NCBI RefSeq assembly: GCF_022458985.1
Contig: NC_061790.1
Span: 2,715,001 to 2,779,000 of the forward strand
Source: Mugil cephalus
Taxonomy: Eukaryota > Chordata > Actinopteri > Mugiliformes > Mugilidae
Reading direction: 5' to 3'
DNA: 64,000 nucleotides
In this document: positions 24,318 to 36,400 of the stretch, piece by piece
Position numbering within the stretch: position 1 is the stretch's first letter
How the letters are laid out: the number at the start of each line of letters is the position of its first letter
The notes under the pieces: model-generated
Told to the model about the DNA's origin: nothing
The model's input: the letters and a program-made list of their open reading frames with translations, nothing else
Databases searched by the model: none
Made by a program: the position numbers and the translations under genes

Positions 24318-26882
24318 GCTGATGAACGGTGAGAATCTGTTGTGACTGGAAAGTCCTTTATTGAAGGTCCTTTTAACTACATTTAAAACACTTTATTTTC
24401 TCCTTCCAAGCCTTCTGTTGTAATGTGGTCACCCTAAAATCCAGACTGAGCTACTGCAGAAATACGAATTGCATCACGTTCTACCCAATGGAAGAAGACC
24501 TGGCTTCCTGTGTAGATATAAAAGGCTCACGCTAAGCTAATGAAAATGTATCTGGTGGTTTTGGGTCTTTGTTTTCCATTGGTGTCATCATTTCCTGTTT
24601 TATTTGGAAGTGCCACCAGTTTCCTAAACCACTGGAACGTAATTAATTGTCCTTTCGTAAAAGCCGGTTACAGAACGTAGTGGAGGGGTATATACAAAAT
24701 CTTAAAATATGCAACCAAGGGGAAAATATCAAGATGACGGTAGTACAGGGTTGGGATACTCAGGAGGAGGCTGTCCATTCACAAAATGCTACATGAAAGA
24801 TGAAAACAAAATAAGTTTAAACTACCTGACGCTGTGGTCAACTTTGATGTAAATTGACTCAACATATCGTTAGAGAGCGCTCCCAGCATTGAGACTCAAC
24901 GCAACAGCTAAAGTTGGCTAGCTAATGTGAACTCGCCGGCTCACTAACATGAAGTTAACTAACATTAGTTTGGCACTAATATTACTAATATTAGCCAATA
25001 GAAACCATAACTTTGATATAAGGTTTCGTATATATGAGCGTCTTGCTAGCTCAAGTTTGGCTAGCTAGTTATCACTGTGGCTTTCGGCCTTTCTTGCCTC
25101 GGAGCAGACGTATCTATGCTTGTTTATTTTCTTGAGATGTAGTTGGAGTGGGGCCTTCCACAGTGTTTGGTCCACTTAAGGCACTTAAGGAAGAACAGGA
25201 CTCCCCCAAGTACCTAGTGTCTGTCTTACATTTGTCTTCCCCATTTAGCTTGTTGGAGGTCGGCAGCTTGATGGACCTTGTTTACATAGTAACAGCTGCT
25301 AGGATGCATGATTGGGCAAAGGCTGCTTGGGGGCGGGGTTTTGCGAAAGGTCACTCCAGAACAGCTTTCCACCACAAAATTAACAAATAAAAGTATGGGT
25401 TGGGAAGTTGGTCTGACTTCCAGGCTATTGTTGGAATTTAAAGTAGCTTTTTGTTCTGTTGTCTTCCTGTGTTTGGGTCTCGCTTCCTGTAACTCTCTCA
25501 GAAAAATCACACGATCATACGCTAATGAAACACGATTGTGATTACTACATTAAGTTTATGCTGAGATCCTCCTGGATCCAACACACTGGATGTTTGACGA
25601 GGTCATCTCAAAGCAGCTGAGTCATACAGACACATACTAGTCATAGTCTGGTAGGCCTGGCTATGTCAAAGTCATGTCACTGGTGTAATGACTCATTACA
25701 GTGTTTAAATAATTCTTGCCCAATATTCAAAGCCAAGCTGCAACCTCTGGTGAAAGAGTCGTGGCATCCATTTCTCTACAGTCTATGACTTTACACATGT
25801 TTACAGCCCTGAAACAAAAGCAGTTTTAGTCTCTGTAGCTAATTTCTCCATTCACAACAACTGTACATGAGGTGAATTTTATTAGAGTCATCTGCATGTG
25901 ATGCATAACTTAAGGCAGCGTATGTAAAATCTGCACTGCCCCCTCCCCCCTTCTTGTTCACAGCCGTTGTTCCACTCCCTCCTCCCCCGCACTTAAACCC
26001 AGACATAAAATACATAAACATACATACATGCATGCATAGGCATGGAGAAGTCACTAGCAATACGACATGAATGCACATCGACTCATATAGAGTAAAATGA
26101 CCTGTGATTGGTGGAAAAATAATGTCACGGGGCGATTTTTATAAAACCTGTAAATACAACCAGGAGGAGGCACAGAAGTCAATTGATAACACTTGAATTA
26201 CAATATGCTAACAATCTTTTATTGAATTTGGACAAAACAACACCAAAAATAAACTACACACCCCACCTTTAAGTACATGACTGCTTTTTAGGAACGGCTG
26301 AGTGTGCTCACAGTTTGCTAGCAGCAGAAACTAGAAACATGACCACGAAGTAGAAGACAGACAGAGAAGTTTGGGACGTAGCTCTGGGTGACCACTTCCC
26401 CTTCTTTTATTTCTAAAGTATGATGTTTGGTTTTAATGAAGTGACATCTTTGTTTGTTGAATGCATTGCTATGAATTTTTGTCAGACACAGTCACTGCAG
26501 ACACAGACCAAACATCAATTACAAGCTAATATTTGTTGGTCTTGACCTAAACGCACTGTAAGCGGTGTCTCAGAGCTGCTGGCACGACATATTACCAAAC
26601 ATGACACTTCCTGTTTTCACCAGTGACAGGACGCCATTCAGCGATATGAATGGAAATGACACATACAAAACTTTGACAGCTGTTTGTAGCACACCTTAAC
26701 AATCGTCCATCTAAATTAATATGACCTTTTCACGTATGAAGTGGAATTTCTTTGTGAAGTTAAAGTTACATGTGTGTTAAATCTGTGGTTTGTTCAGGAG
26801 ACGCACACAAAATGTGGGGAAATGGATCTTACAACAGGCTCTGCGGGGGTGTTGCTGTCATGGCATCTTTTCATCTTAAGTC
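24318..26882. other. IGR3-IGR4 intergenic region
   Basis: No gene is seen. About 25240-25360 is homologous to the IGR3 upstream region at 17495-17615 (GTTGGAGGTCGGCAGCTTGA). The next homologous block is only at 26815, so roughly 1.2-1.4 kb of unrelated DNA has been inserted into the ancestral promoter region of IGR4. That insert is not identified. Confidence 0.5.
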
Positions 26883-26899
26883 GACCACAAAGAGGAACT
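26883..26899 (+). promoter_or_regulatory. RUNX-like + ETS-like motif pair, IGR4 promoter
   Basis: GACCACAAAGAGGAACT, 74 bp before the start codon, identical to IGR3. Confidence 0.4.
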
Positions 26900-26972
26900 A
26901 GTGTCATCGCCTACTGATCAGAACCGGAGTCAAGCCTCACAACAACCACCCGCTGACGGAGAATGACAGAGC

Positions 26973-29900
26973 ATGGCCTTCCTGGAGCTGATACTAGTTT
27001 TATTTCTGCAGTTTGAAGGTAAAAATCTTTATTTCAAATATTTCTAAGAGACGATTCTCAGATTTATTCAGCTGGAAGATAAATGTGGGTAGTATTTAAT
27101 TTTGGGGGTTAGTTTTAATGGTGAACTAAAGTTATTGCTGTAAGTGTTACAAGCTGCTGAATTAAGTCATAAATGAAACTTTCATATCTGTGGTTGCAAA
27201 TATTAAAGTTGGTGATTCAGTGATGCAGTACATATAGGTACTTATATTTGTTTGCAGGGGGACAGTTTATCATTTCTTCTGCAATGTGTGTTCTTTACTT
27301 TGTTGCAGGTGTCAGAGGAAGAGATGTCTATGTTTATTACAGACCAGGAAGTGATGTCATTCTACCCTGTGACCGTGTGTTCTCAACATGCTCCAACATT
27401 AACTGGCTTTACAACAGAGATGCATCTTCTAAAACTATAGGTGAAGTTGATAGTGGAAAAGTTAAGGTCTCAGCTCAAGCTTCCAGACTGAGTCTGTCCA
27501 GTAACTGCTCTCTGATCATCAACAACGTCACTGCTGAGGATGCTGGTCGATACGCCTGTCGGCCTGGAAGAACCACTGACATGGATACACTTGTGTATCT
27601 AAATATTTTGACTAGTGAGTATTTTGACTTGAACAAATTCAGCTGGACACAACCTCATGTTTATTGGAAACCCTCCCTCAGCTGCGTATGAGTGGATGGT
27701 GAGGATTAAACATCTGTCGTCATGGGGACAACTCTTTAAAGTCCAGAACAAGCTGCCATGTTTGGGACAGCCTTGAACAATGAGGGACCCTCTTAGTGAT
27801 TTAGATGGACTCAGGTCGTACATGGATGTGCCTGTTTGTTCTGTCAAACATTGAGATTTCTTTCTTTCTCACATTTTAAATCCATTAAACTAATGTTTTT
27901 GTTAGACATCAAATCAAACTGGGACGACAACAAAAGATGGACAGGAACTTATTGGTGTCTTGTCATGAAGAAAATCTCTAAAGTTTTTCTGCTGCAATAA
28001 TTATCATCACTTTTCTTTCAGTCTCTCCATCTCCACCAGACGCTGATCCAAAGACGGATGGAACTGTCACATTAAAGTGCTCTCTGTTAAGATACGATGG
28101 ATTCCCTCGTTGTCAACTAAACAGCATCCGCTGGCTGAATGAGTCAGGAGCTGAGCTGGATGGAGCTCGGTTTGAGGTCGATGGACAGAAGAACTGTGTT
28201 TCTTATCTGACTGTGAAGCATCAGAGTGGAAAAAACAGAAGATACACCTGCCAGTTTGTTGAGGGAGACAGTGTGAAGATAGAAGCTCACTACACTCCTG
28301 TCTTCTCAGGTAGGACAACATACTGTATGATCAGTAAGAAATCAAATCAAACAAAATCAAGCGTGCTTCGTAACGGTTTCTGTCGACAGATCCCTTAGAT
28401 CCTAACTCGTCCCTCCTCATAATCATCGGTGCAGTGGTCGGAGTGGTCGTGGTGCTTCTTGTCATCGCTGTTCTTCTCCTCAAAAGCAGGAGAAGAGCCA
28501 AAGTGCAAGAGAATGAAACCAGTACGGTATTTTATTAATGTAGCGTTCATATGTATACATGCTAAGCTCTGCAGTCTTGTAGCATCTCTTTCTTTCTGCT
28601 TGTTTCTTTTCCCCTAAATGTTGTGCATATTCATCAGACCGATGACTTCTTCCTGATTTGTTTGCATGTGCATCGAGCTCTCAGACCCATGTACGATAAA
28701 TTGACACATGTACACTTACACCACAGCCAACTTCCTTATTGTTTGCTTGTTGCTATGGAAACCTCTGAGATTTCTGAGATTGTTTTTTCTGCAGCATTTT
28801 CACGAGTATGATGACATTAACGACAAATCCTTTCTAGTTCCAGACGTCCAAAAATCAACGTACCCCTCTGTGAGTAAAGTGTTTCTTAACTGTATCTCAT
28901 ATTAGTCTACAACCTATGTTCACACTTACAGTAAGAGGCTTGTGCTTTTACTTCCTTCCTGTATGATTTAAAAAATGAGGAAACATTAATATTGGAAATA
29001 TATGAAGTCATCATTTGTTAATAGCTCACTGGTCCTTCTCATCATGAGGCAATATTAAGTTACACAGAAAAAAAGAGCACAGAGGTAAAAAAAAAAAAAA
29101 AAGAAAAAAGAAAAGTTACTCTGCTTTGCTCAACCACTACACATACCAAATGTTATGCATTCCAACTGAAATCTTTGTTTATTTGTTCACTTTTGCATAA
29201 AACAGCCTTTAATTCCCAAGGAGGGACTTGGTTAGATTGTTTTTGGCGCTTTCAAAGAGAAAAGAGTAATTGTAAAACCACAAAATGTCATATAATGTTG
29301 ACGCTCTGTGCTCGCTGCTGCCACAGGTGGCCACGAACTGAATTGCAACAGCATTGATTAATTCCATAATGTCAGATTGTTTTCCAAAATCTTTTTACAG
29401 ATTAGTAAAAGTGAGAAATAATTAGAGAATAATGAAACATTAGTATTGGAAAAACTCATCACTTATTAATAGCTCGTTGGTCCTTCTTAGAGGCAACATT
29501 TAGTTACGCAGAAAAAAACACTAAGTAAAATCCCAAGTTATTCTACTTGGCTCAACCAATACCAGTTCCATTCTAACTGAAATATTTGTTTATTTGTTCA
29601 CTTTTATCTGAAATATTTTGAGGCCTTTAATTCCCAAGGACAGTCTACTTCAGGATTACTGGGTACCGGGGCTTTTAAAGAAAACAAATGTTGCTGAATA
29701 ATTGTAAAACCACAAAATGCCATATAACGATGCCTCTCTGCACTCACTGCCCACCCACAGGTGGCCACAAACTGAGCTGTAACGACATTGATGAACTCCA
29801 TAATGTCAGATTGTCTCAAATAGTAACAAAAACATTTGCAGATACAACAGAGTAGCACAAACATTAATGCAGGGAAGAAGTGTGGATTTTATATTTGCTC

Positions 29901-30870
29901 TGTATTTGCACTCAGGATGACCCAGAGAGCGGTCTGACCTACGCCACTGTCGACCACTCCAATCAAAAGGCCACTGCCAGGACAATGGTAAGGAACCTGT
30001 GGTGTGGAAGATACACTTTTTCCATACACTTAAACTTTAATAGGATGATATATCACCCATTAAGTGTTTACGGCATTTGTAGTTACCTGAATTATATTAA
30101 ACAAATCCACCTGTGCACACCACGCTGACAGAAAGGAGTTTTCAGAGTAGTCCTGCATGCACAACCATGATTAAACATGTTAGGATGCCTTCAAGTGGTC
30201 ATTGGAGGAACTGCACATTTTGGCATCTTAAAACAATTTGAGCAAATCAGCTGTATCTTCTTGCATGGCTTCTCTCTCTCTGTGCTGCATATCATAACTG
30301 TTTATCCTTGTAGCTATTTAACCAAACAGAATCAAATTTTCCAGATTTTACTAAGTCTAAGTTTAAGCACGAGGTCCTTAAGCCACAGGGAAGCTTTGGT
30401 GGTGACTTCCACTCCAACAAAATTCTCCTACGTGCTAATAACTTTCTCCTAATTATCTGGGGATCTGATAATATTGCATGTGACATCAACGTCATATTTT
30501 AGTGACTCTGGTGCCATGTGACACCTACTGCATGTACCTGCGATGTTGAAATAAATTTTGGGGAGTTTGGGTGTCCGTATACTTGTGACTGGGTCGAGTA
30601 TCATCCACATCCAGAGGCTGTTTTGATGTGAACCAGTGACTAATTCATAAGAGGAGAATCCAGACAACCACTGTGCCGTAGAGTAAATCAGGACTCATTT
30701 GCATGTGCGTTTAAATCATGTTTAAATCATGTTTAAATCAAGTCTGTTTTGTGCTGCAGATCATACCGCATGAGGAGGCTGTGACTTACTCTACAGTCAA
30801 GACTCCCGTGAAGACAGAAGATGATCCCAGCAGTTTCTACATCTATGACAACAAAGGATTTTTAACATAG
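26973..30870 (+). CDS. IGR4: two-Ig-domain receptor with two ITIMs (inhibitory type)
   Basis: Exons: 26973-27018 (leader [15 protein letters not shown]), 27309-27614 (V), 28022-28309 (C2/I-type), 28390-28526 (short stalk, TM, start of tail), 28795-28869, 29916-29987 and 30760-30870. They total 344 aa. The ectodomain is close to the first half of IGR3. The TM helix (about [21 protein letters not shown]) has no charged residue and is followed by KSRRR. The tail has EYDDI, then LTYATV and VTYSTV, both fitting the ITIM consensus [ILVS]xYxx[ILV], plus tyrosines in SFYIYDN. ITIMs recruit SHP-type phosphatases in known inhibitory receptors; here that is inferred. TM and tail exons are unrelated to those of IGR1-3. 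An alternative acceptor at 27257 would add 17 aa to the leader. Confidence 0.82.
28975..29850 (+). repeat. diverged tandem duplication (about 440 bp) in IGR4 intron 5
   Basis: The segment from about 28975 to 29405 is repeated at about 29430-29850: both begin with GGAAACATTA/GAAACATTAG and ATTGGAAA, include ACCACAAAATG(T/C)CATATAA and end near CATAATGTCAGATTGT. Identity is visibly lower than in the IGR2 duplication, so it is older. Confidence 0.7.
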
Positions 30871-31251
30871 ATGTGTGGTGGTGGTGGGGGTATTAAACCT
30901 TTAAACCTGCTCACAGCTGTTTCCTTATCGGCTGTAGCTGCTTATGTTTTCTGTTGTTTTGCATTAATATACTTTTTAAGATTTTTAATAGGAATGTTTT
31001 CCCAAATCCAGCATGTCCCCAAAAATAATTTAATTGCCAAAAGTGAAACTTCATTTAATATTCCGCATACAATATTAATATTGTATGCAGAATTTATCAT
31101 TGTTTATGGAGCTCATTCTACTTCTTGTTTTGCAGTATTTTATTGCCGCATTTTTGTGTTATATTGTGACACAGCGCTGTTCTGATATCCAGGGAACTGT
31201 CGATGGATCAGTTGCTCCCCATTACGATGGCGGTTAGCTCATGAGTGATGA

Positions 31252-31257
31252 AATAAA
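31252..31257 (+). terminator. IGR4 poly(A) signal
   Basis: AATAAA about 380 bp after the IGR4 stop codon. No other gene follows on this strand. Confidence 0.5.
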
Positions 31258-32034
31258 AGTGACTCAGTCCAGAGGCATTCTTCCTGTCTGTTCTTTATAA
31301 ATATCAGTGTGAAGGTTTAACCTTCCCCATACCCAATCAAAACAAACTAATAAAAAAGATATCTAGTGTAGATCAGTCAGGCAATTAAAAAAGGAAAAGT
31401 TTATTATTCAAGTGAACTTTAATTTGTAGTGTAGTTACAACCTCGCTTTATTTCTTCTCCACCTTTGTGACATCAAGGTCAGTGGATTAAAATTGTTTGT
31501 TTTTACAGACTTAATGCTCTAATCAACAGGCAGCCCAGAGGGTATTTTTTATTCATAAAAGAGTAAATTGCAGTTTTGAGGATGAAATTCACATAAGAAA
31601 GGCTGAAAGTTTTACAGTAGGGTCATTTTCTTCGAACAAGCTATTTGAAGCATCAGCAAGGCTAACAACTGAAGGAGGCTTGATAAACGGTAAAAGGACT
31701 TAAATCTTTGGAGAGCAATTTGCTGTTAAGGTCAACAAAAGAAGAAAGACTTCGACTCACCACCTGACCTGCCAGGACTAGTAAACCCCAGATAGCCCCA
31801 GTCTAGCCAATCAGGGCTGAAGACCAGCTCTCGCCAACTTTTACCTGATGGCCAACCCATTCCTGTACTTAGGGTTAGGGTTAAGTAAATGCAGGGCTGA
31901 AGACAGAAAGAGTGGTCCGGTTCAGTCATGGTTTGAAACTTTATGTTGGAAATTCTTAAGTAAAGGAAAAAAATCTGACCAGCCCATTTACATGTCCAGC
32001 AAAGGAAAAATGAAAGAAAGAGAAACATAACCGG
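31258..32034. other. boundary between receptor and P450 clusters
   Basis: No gene is recognised. A short telomere-like tract lies at 31868-31885. The sequence around 31760-32030 has open frames on both strands, without family resemblance. Confidence 0.5.
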
Positions 32035-32726
32035 GGTGGAGGGAGTTCAGCATCAGGCTTTCCAACTGCAGCACCTGCAATGTTCCACGACGACCACAAG
32101 GGGCTGTGAGAGTCTCATGGGGAGTGACTTACTTGAGTCACCTTGCATCTGAAGGTACCAGATAGCTACACATTGGCTCTGTTAGGGTTAGAGTTAGGGA
32201 GGGGACAGGGTTAGGATTAGGGTTAGCAAGCAGCAAGATGAGACAAGTCTGGCAATATATAACACTAAGACCATTAGATTTACATTTAGGGTGTTCAGGG
32301 TCAGGCTTTCCAACTGTGGTCCCTGTAATGTTCTAATACGAGCACAAGAGGGTGTGGGAGAGATTTCCTTGAATCCCCTTGCATCTGAAGGTTCCAGATA
32401 GATACAAGGTGGCTCTACTAGGGTTAGGGCTAGAGAGGGGATACTGTTATGGTTATGGTTTAGGGTTAGGGTTAGGGTTAGGAGTTAGGGTTCGGAAGGG
32501 GAACACACTGCACTTCTGGAAATAACACATCATATATTGAGGGGGCACAGTGGCACTCGCAATGGTCCATGACGACCACAAGGGGGTGTGAAAGTCTCAT
32601 TGGAAGTGACCTCCTTGAATCACTTTGCATCTGTAGGTACCAGATAAGTACAAGTTGTATTCCTAGAGATGTTACGTTAGGGTTAGTTTTTGGTAAGAGT
32701 TAGTGTTAGGGTTAATGAAGGGACAC
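32035..32726 (+). repeat. three-unit satellite (about 250-bp period) with telomere-like tails
   Basis: Units start near 32035, 32286 and 32540. Each has a GACCACAAGGGG / GAGCACAAGAGG block, then CTTGCATCTGAAGGTACCAGATA-type text and ends in an interrupted GGGTTA tract (32181-32226, 32418-32495, 32674-32726). Unit 1 and 2 also share TCAGGCTTTCCAACTG. Confidence 0.75.
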
Positions 32727-32859
32727 TGATGGTTCAAAGTCTATTTCACTCTATTGAAGCAGCTGCTTGGTGCTCCCTCTTGGCTTCACAGCATTACACA
32801 AGAGTTTGTCAGAAACCTTTAGACATACCTCCAAGACACTGATGTTGAAATACCTGTGA

Positions 32860-33190
32860 TTGAACTGTCTTCACTGCTGTGTTTAGCTCTGTTTCTATAG
32901 GTCAAACTTATACATCATTAACTGGTTATGTTAATGTTTAGCTTGGGGACGTTTGTCTTAAGGGTATGGCTTTATAATCTTGGTAAGACATTAGATAAAT
33001 CAACTGAAATAACAGGAGAAACTCAGCCTTTTCAATATTTAAATCACATGACATCCTTTGCCCCAATTCCCCCTCTCTCACTGTGTTTACTCAGGAACCA
33101 TGGGAGCCTCCCCTCCTTTTTCTGCAGTGCAAACACTGGAAGGGATAGAAAAGCGCTGCTAGTTGATATAATCTAGTAAGTGATTCATCT
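32860..33190 (-). promoter_or_regulatory. orphan CYP2K 5'-flanking sequence without gene body
   Basis: This stretch aligns with the 5' flanks of CYP2K copies A (about 36930-37270), B (about 40225-40590) and C: CTATAGGTCAAACTTA, CTTAAGGGTATGGCTTTAT, CACATGACATCCTTTGCCCC, ACTCAGGAACCATGGGAGCC. In the others it is followed leftward by exon 1; here it is not, and unrelated satellite follows. I infer the relic promoter region of a deleted gene. Confidence 0.65.
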
Positions 33191-33449
33191 TTATTGTCCA
33201 AATTAAAATATAAAATATATTTTTGTTGACCGTTTCATATCAAAAGTCAACTTTGAAGCAGTAGGGACCTTACCATATGTACTATATGTAAATAAAGAGC
33301 AGCTGCTGACAACGCTCAATTTTTGGATTTGACACAAGTTCTCTCGTTTCTGTTGAACATATTTAGCAGGTGGTTTACTTTTGCATGAATCAAAGTCGCC
33401 AAACAATGCCAAATCTCAAATAACATTAAAATCCCTTCAGTCCTCCTCC

Positions 33450-36400
33450 TCACATCAGGGAGACAGCACACAGCTTATGAGGTGAAGGGTTGAGGGAGAA
33501 GCCGACACGTGGAGTCAGATCCAGGTCGTCCTCAGAAACTCCAGGTGGAGGAGTGAAGCGGAAGTGTTGCAGGAGGGTGGTGAAGAAGACGAAAAGCTCC
33601 ATCCTGGCCAGACTCTCTCCGATACAAATCCTACGGCCTGTGAGAGAGAACAAGGCTACAGCTAATCTGCCAGTAGATTAAACATTAACTTTCATTGTTG
33701 ACCTCACAAACCTGCAGAAAAAGGCATGAAGGCGTCTGGCTTGACAAACTTTCCGTCTTTGTCCAGGAAGTGGGCGGGATGGAAGGAGTGTGGTCTCTCC
33801 CATTCGCTCTCATCATGAAGAACAGAAAACAAGAGAGGGTAGACAGTTGTTCCCTGTAAAAGATACAAAATATATTAGATGTGTAACAGTGAAGCTGTGC
33901 ACTAGACAAAATATGTTCTGGAAGACATATGTCTGACTTGAAACTCAATTTGAATCATTTATAAGTTGTTTGATGGCATCATAATGAATCTTAAACTGAA
34001 CAACAGAATTTGAAAGAGGATTTGTTTAAATTATGTGTATGATGTTCAATTCTTTAATGAAAATTTTCACATTTGGTAGTTCATACATACTTAGAACATA
34101 TACCTTATAGCATCCTATTACACTAATAAACTCTTTCATAAATAACAGACAGAAATGGATGGACAAGTCTCGAGAAATCAATCTTTGGGCAAAAACTGTA
34201 GAAAATGAAAACTATTGCACATCATTTTGGCTTTAAAATCTGACATTCGTAGAGTTTCCATTGTGGGGCCTCTTCTGTTCACATCCACTTTCTCCCACTA
34301 GCTCAGCTTATGGAAAACAACAAAATATGTTACTACAGTTAGGCAGATAACACACAATTGTACATAACAATAACACCAGGGGATTAAGTCATTGTTTCTG
34401 GTGCAAAAGAAGAATGATTAAAAGTCAGTGCTCACCTACAGTCAGTCAGCCTACTATGCACGTAAGGATTTGGAAGAAAGTGCATTTAACTTCAGTAGAC
34501 TGGAGCACTGTAACAGTGTCTTTACAGGTCTCCCTAAAAAATCCATCAGACAGCTGCAGCTGATTCAGAATGCGGCTGTTGCAGGTCCACAGTAACAACA
34601 AAAAAGTGGATCATATCACTCCAGTTCTGAGGTCTTTACACTGGCTTCCTGTCTGTCAAAGAATTGATTTCAAAGTACTGATGTTGGTTTATAAAGGACT
34701 TCATGGTTTAGGACCAAAATACGTTTCTGATCTGCTGCTATGTTATGAGCCATCCAGACCTCTCACATCATCTGGATAAGGTCTGCTTTCTGTCCCCAGC
34801 GTTCAAACTAAACATGGAGAAAAGATTTTAGTTTTTTTGCCCCACATACCTGAAACCAACACTCAGAAAACAGCAGATCTGCTCCAACTCTCCGCTCTTT
34901 GGAATCAAGGCTGAAAATGTTCCTCATTGCTGATATCTGTTGTATTGTTTTTAATGTAAAGCAATCTGAGTTGCATTGTGTCTGAAATGTGCTATACAAA
35001 TAAACTTGCCTTGGTTAAATGCTCTAATAACATTGGAAATGGTGTTGGTTTCCCATTAACATCTTCGTCAGGTTAGCGTTTTAGTTTTGATTTAAATACC
35101 AGGTGCATCTTTTATTCTACGTCTGTTGGAGTGCTCCTACGTCTAAGTTGTTAAATTAAAGCTGACCTTCTTGATGAAGTGACCCCTGAAGGTGACGTCT
35201 TTGTTCGTCCTGTGAGGAAGCGACAAAAGTGCGATGCTAGCCAGTCTCTGCGTCTCATGGATGACAGCGTTGGTGAAAGGTACCTCCTTCCTGTCCTTCA
35301 ACTCCACCTGACGACTTCCTATCACCCTGGTCAACTCATCCTGGACCTGGTCTGGAAGATGAATGGCAGCCAAAGTCAAATTTATTTTTAATAGACTTAC
35401 TCAGTAGCTACAGCTGTCTAAGATGGTCATAGCTTCTTACCTTGTATCTTGGGATATTTGGCCATAAATAAAAGTGCCCATCTGAGAGTAGTTGATGTTG
35501 TATCAGTGCCACCAACAAGAAGATTGATAACGGTAATCAGCAGATTTTCATCGTGGAAGGGACTGTTGGTAATTCCAGATTTCTGTATATGAAGAACAAT
35601 AGTTATTCATCAATTCCCATATTTTATTCAGCTCATCATCAGTTCTGATAAGGTTCCCACCTCCAGCTTTTGTTTGTGGACCAGAAAGGCGTCCACGAAG
35701 CCTCTGCACATCTGTGGATTGAGGGTCGCTTTCAAATGGCTCAACAGCTTTAAGTTGTGTTTTCTATGAGCAGCAAATGATTTTGCATACTCTTTGTGTA
35801 AAGAAAACAGTTTGCCAATACATGGGAACAGGTTGTACAGCTGAAAAAAATAAATCAAAAACAACAGTATGTGTATGAAAAATAAGACATAAAATAAGCA
35901 TTTTCATGCATAATCAAAGGTTAACCTATGTATTAGATAACTAAGTTCTGGAACTTTAAAATGATACCTGTACAGATGGAGTCCCCAGGAGTTCGTTGTT
36001 TCTGCATGTGCGATCTATCAGAGATATGAACTCTACATCATCATATTCAAATCTGTGGCCGAAGATGATGGAGCAGAGGATATTAGCAACTGCATAGTTA
36101 ATTGTTTGCAGGGTATCAAAACCCTCTCCTGCCCAGAAAGGAATCAGAAAAAAAAAGTTGGAACCATTTTTACTAAAAATGTTTCCATCATCATTACAAA
36201 TACTTTACCGTTTAATTTCTTTAAAACTTCAATAAGGTAGCGACTCTCCTCAATGATCTTGTTCTCACATTCCTTCTTGCCCATCCCAAAGTCCCTCAGG
36301 TTAGTCATGATAAACCGCCGGAGGTCTTTCCATGATTCTCCATTGGACCAAATGATACCTGAGTAACAATTTACAACCAGACAAAGGATATCAATGTTTG

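Noticed and set aside
33490-33681. Plus-strand open frame rich in Arg/Ser opposite P450 exon 9 (repeated in every copy)
   Set aside because: It is the antisense shadow of the conserved haem-loop exon.
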